Assembly: GCA_002105175.1 (NCBI GenBank)
Contig: MCGE01000050.1
Coordinates: forward strand, 1-64,000
Reading direction: 5' to 3'
DNA length: 64,000 nt
Origin: Absidia repens
Lineage: Eukaryota; Mucoromycota; Mucoromycetes; Mucorales; Cunninghamellaceae
Below, piece after piece: positions 61,863-64,000 of this stretch. The translations under genes were made by a program, and so were the position numbers. Position 1 is the first letter of the stretch. Every line of letters starts with the position of its first letter. The notes beneath the pieces are model-generated. The model worked only from the letters and a program-made list of their open reading frames with translations. It had not been told where the DNA came from and made no database searches.

Positions 61863-64000
61863 TAAAATACTTATGAAACAGGACCATAGAGATCGACCTA
61901 TTTTACTTACTTTTACAACTCCTCTTACTATAGACGTCCATTGTCGTAGCTGTGGTGCACCTGGACACGACAATGCCAAAAAATATGGTTTGCCCATTCA
62001 ACAAATCGAATAGATCTACTATGGGTCCACAATACAATCGTGCGCGTCGAGAGCCTTTCGCACCTGAGGATGTCATGGGGGGGGGGTCGCTATATATGTT
62101 ATGATGAAGGTCCACCTTACCATCGACATGTCTTTGCCTACAAAACATGTCCAATACCCATTCTGTGGAAGCTTTGATGTTGGCCAAACGAGCGGTGAAC
62201 AACATCATCTGAAAGGAATCCCCCAAATTCGGCTTATGTTGCAAAAGGTGGCAAGATCAAGTTTGCCTTTACCCTCCTCCCCCCCTCCCTCAACCTCTTC
62301 TGGAAACGCTTTTGGAGCATATTGGCTCAACAAATGCCGACTTCCACAAGTATATTAGAGCATACAACACTTTGCCTCCATGGTGAATACCAAAAGTCGA
62401 TGACCCTATTCCTATCCGCAACAACAATGGCCATTCCCCAAATCCAGCATTTTGTATTAATGGGACAATATATCACAAATTCGGCACTCTTCGATCCCCA
62501 TCAACGACGGAACGGAAATTCACCCAGGTATACTTTTGCGGATGTGGAAGATCAGCTTCTGGGCTCGGACGCCTTTGGTTTCGCATTTGAATCCCACGAC
62601 AATAGAAACGTTACAGCAGGTGGTCCATCATTCGAATCCCTTTTGCTCGGAACCTTATGACTGCCTTTGAACAATACGGTGCTGCGCTCCTTTTGGATGT
62701 TTGAATGTTGTGTGATTCGTGGTGCTCATCAACAGGGGAAGACGATACGATCAGCAAACCTATCCTGAAATTGCGGCTATGGTTGTTGAAGATAGAACTG
62801 ACGGTATTGCCACTCCATTCGACATTGTGATAGAACCTCAGGACTCCAATTGATCAACTCCTTGTATCCATCGTACATGCCGCTTCACTGTGTGCTGATG
62901 GTTCCCGTTTTGGTGATGATGGTTGGTTTACTGACATGACCTTCAGATACAGAGGACGAATTGAATGTGACACTTCGGTGCTTACTGTGCGTACATGATG
63001 ATCGACACGTCACGGTTATTATATACAACATTTTGGACGGTTATTTCAGCAATATTTAGTGGACAATTATGTTCGAATCGAAAGCCACCGACTGAAATAT
63101 CTCTCCAACAACCAAAAAGCAGCTTCGTGTGGAAATGTACAACGGCATTGGCGATGATTCAAATCCACGACAAATTGGAAGGTCCATTGTATTACCGTCG
63201 TCATTCACTGGTGGCCCACGATAGATGCGGCAGATGCTTCAGGATGGCTTGGCTTTGATTCGGCAAAGGGGAAAGCCAACACTATTCATCACAATGACGT
63301 GGAACCCGAAATGGCCAGAAATTATGCGCGAACTTCCGGAGGGCCAAACTGTATACGATCGACCGGACATTTTGCCTCTCGGGTTTTTGGAATGAAGGTG
63401 CAGGATCTCATCATCAAATGTCATCGAGGAAAAAAAAATGCTTTAGCCAAGTCTCTGGATATATTGGAACTGTCGAATTTCAAAAACGGGGTCTACCACA
63501 TATTCACATCATCCTCATCCTAGATTTCCTCGATCGGCCCAATACACCTGACGAATATACGACCAGTTTGTATCTTGTGAAATTCCTGACCAGTCGCAAT
63601 GCCCGCGACTCTACCGCACTGTCACCAGGTGAATGATCCATGGTCCATGTGGCAACGCCAAACCAGATTGCAGCGTGTATGAGGGATGGAAAATGCAAAG
63701 ACGGGTACCCAAGAGCCTTCAATTCCGAAACCAAGCTGAACTCTGACGGATATCCTATTTACAGAACGTCGACAAAATGGCCGCTCTCATTTTTTTACTT
63801 CGACACGTTTCCAGCCAGATATTCGACATGTCGTTCCATACAATCCTTATCTTAGCCAACGATACGACTCACATATCAACGTGTGGAAATATCAACATCT
63901 TCACGGGCAGTCAAGTACCTTTGCAAGTACGTCACCAAAGGCAGCGACCCTGCGCAGCTGGGAATGGCAACACACAACAACGATCAATCTTCAGATGATG
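61361..64000 (+). pseudogene. Decayed Helitron Rep region, open at the window end
   Basis: Starts with ATG 61361 (MSPACQCGYISHPRVTHSAC) and three tandem zinc-motif exons of the same kind (from about 61361, 61550 and 61742), separated by GTAAAA...TTTTTACAG introns. A fourth CRSCGAPGHDNA knuckle follows near 61945. From about 62300 the Helitron-type N-terminal region is readable in changing frames, then the Rep nuclease: FITMTWNPKWPEI (about 63284-63322) and the metal-binding GLPHIHIIL (63490-63516, His at 63499 and 63505), as in HUH enzymes that nick for rolling-circle transposition. SPGE, HVATPNQIAACMRDGKCKDG and YLCKYVTKGSDPA follow. The helicase is beyond the window. Many stops and frameshifts show it is inactive. 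Confidence 0.85.

Noticed and set aside
1..64000. CRISPR arrays, tRNA or rRNA genes
   Set aside because: No regularly spaced direct repeats, no cloverleaf with a GTTCRANNC T-loop, and no rRNA core sequence was found by reading. Small RNA genes could still be missed by eye.

Overview
The window is eukaryotic and most likely from a Mucoromycota (Mucorales-type) fungus. This is inferred from many short GT-AG introns, an AT-rich intergenic background with long A/T homopolymers, compact housekeeping genes, a Ty3/gypsy chromovirus, Tc1/mariner and Helitron elements, and HET-like and E2F-like proteins. No species can be named from the sequence alone.

Region 1 (1-19.3 kb) is a nest of retroelements with almost no host genes. 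Its most striking content is a multicopy family of small proteins (about 105-160 aa) that I cannot match to a known family. They sit between LTR-like promoter modules at 681-1106, 2944-3426, 4357-4761, 6638-6889, 9904-9984 and 16032-16349. One copy lies just downstream of a decayed integrase, another is fused to an RNase H tail, and two have a truncated copy of their own 3' end placed upstream. An intact 5.67 kb chromovirus (10041-15708) with apparently identical LTRs and a 5 bp target-site duplication interrupts the nest. Several solo LTRs have clean 5 bp duplications, two of them inside one gag gene. There is also a foldback-type element with ~165 bp terminal inverted repeats.

Region 2 (20-34 kb) is the host gene island: a decayed F-box gene, a peroxisomal dienoyl-CoA isomerase (9 exons, C-terminal SKL), a UBR1-type N-degron E3 ligase (6 exons, 1765 aa), two unrecognised small genes and a compact E2F-like factor (3 exons). 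ORF lengths add up to whole codons across the proposed splice junctions.

Region 3 (36-61 kb) is gene-poor. It holds one intact HET-domain gene (47.6-49.8 kb), a deleted paralogue (37.3-38.4 kb) and two smaller relics, two adjacent Tc1/mariner elements (40.8-43.5 kb), a secreted-protein gene (44.2 kb) inside a ~1.85 kb segment repeated in inverted orientation at 58.4-60.2 kb, a seven-hydrophobic-segment membrane protein (52.2-53.0 kb) and an NmrA-like oxidoreductase (55.5-56.4 kb). A dispersed repeat with a highly conserved core is found about ten times from 17.9 to 59 kb.

Region 4 (61.4-64 kb) is a decayed Helitron: a triplicated zinc-motif exon followed by the Rep/HUH region, running off the window end.

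Coordinates of introns, LTRs and target-site duplications were read by eye. Family assignments come from motif recognition, not database searches.
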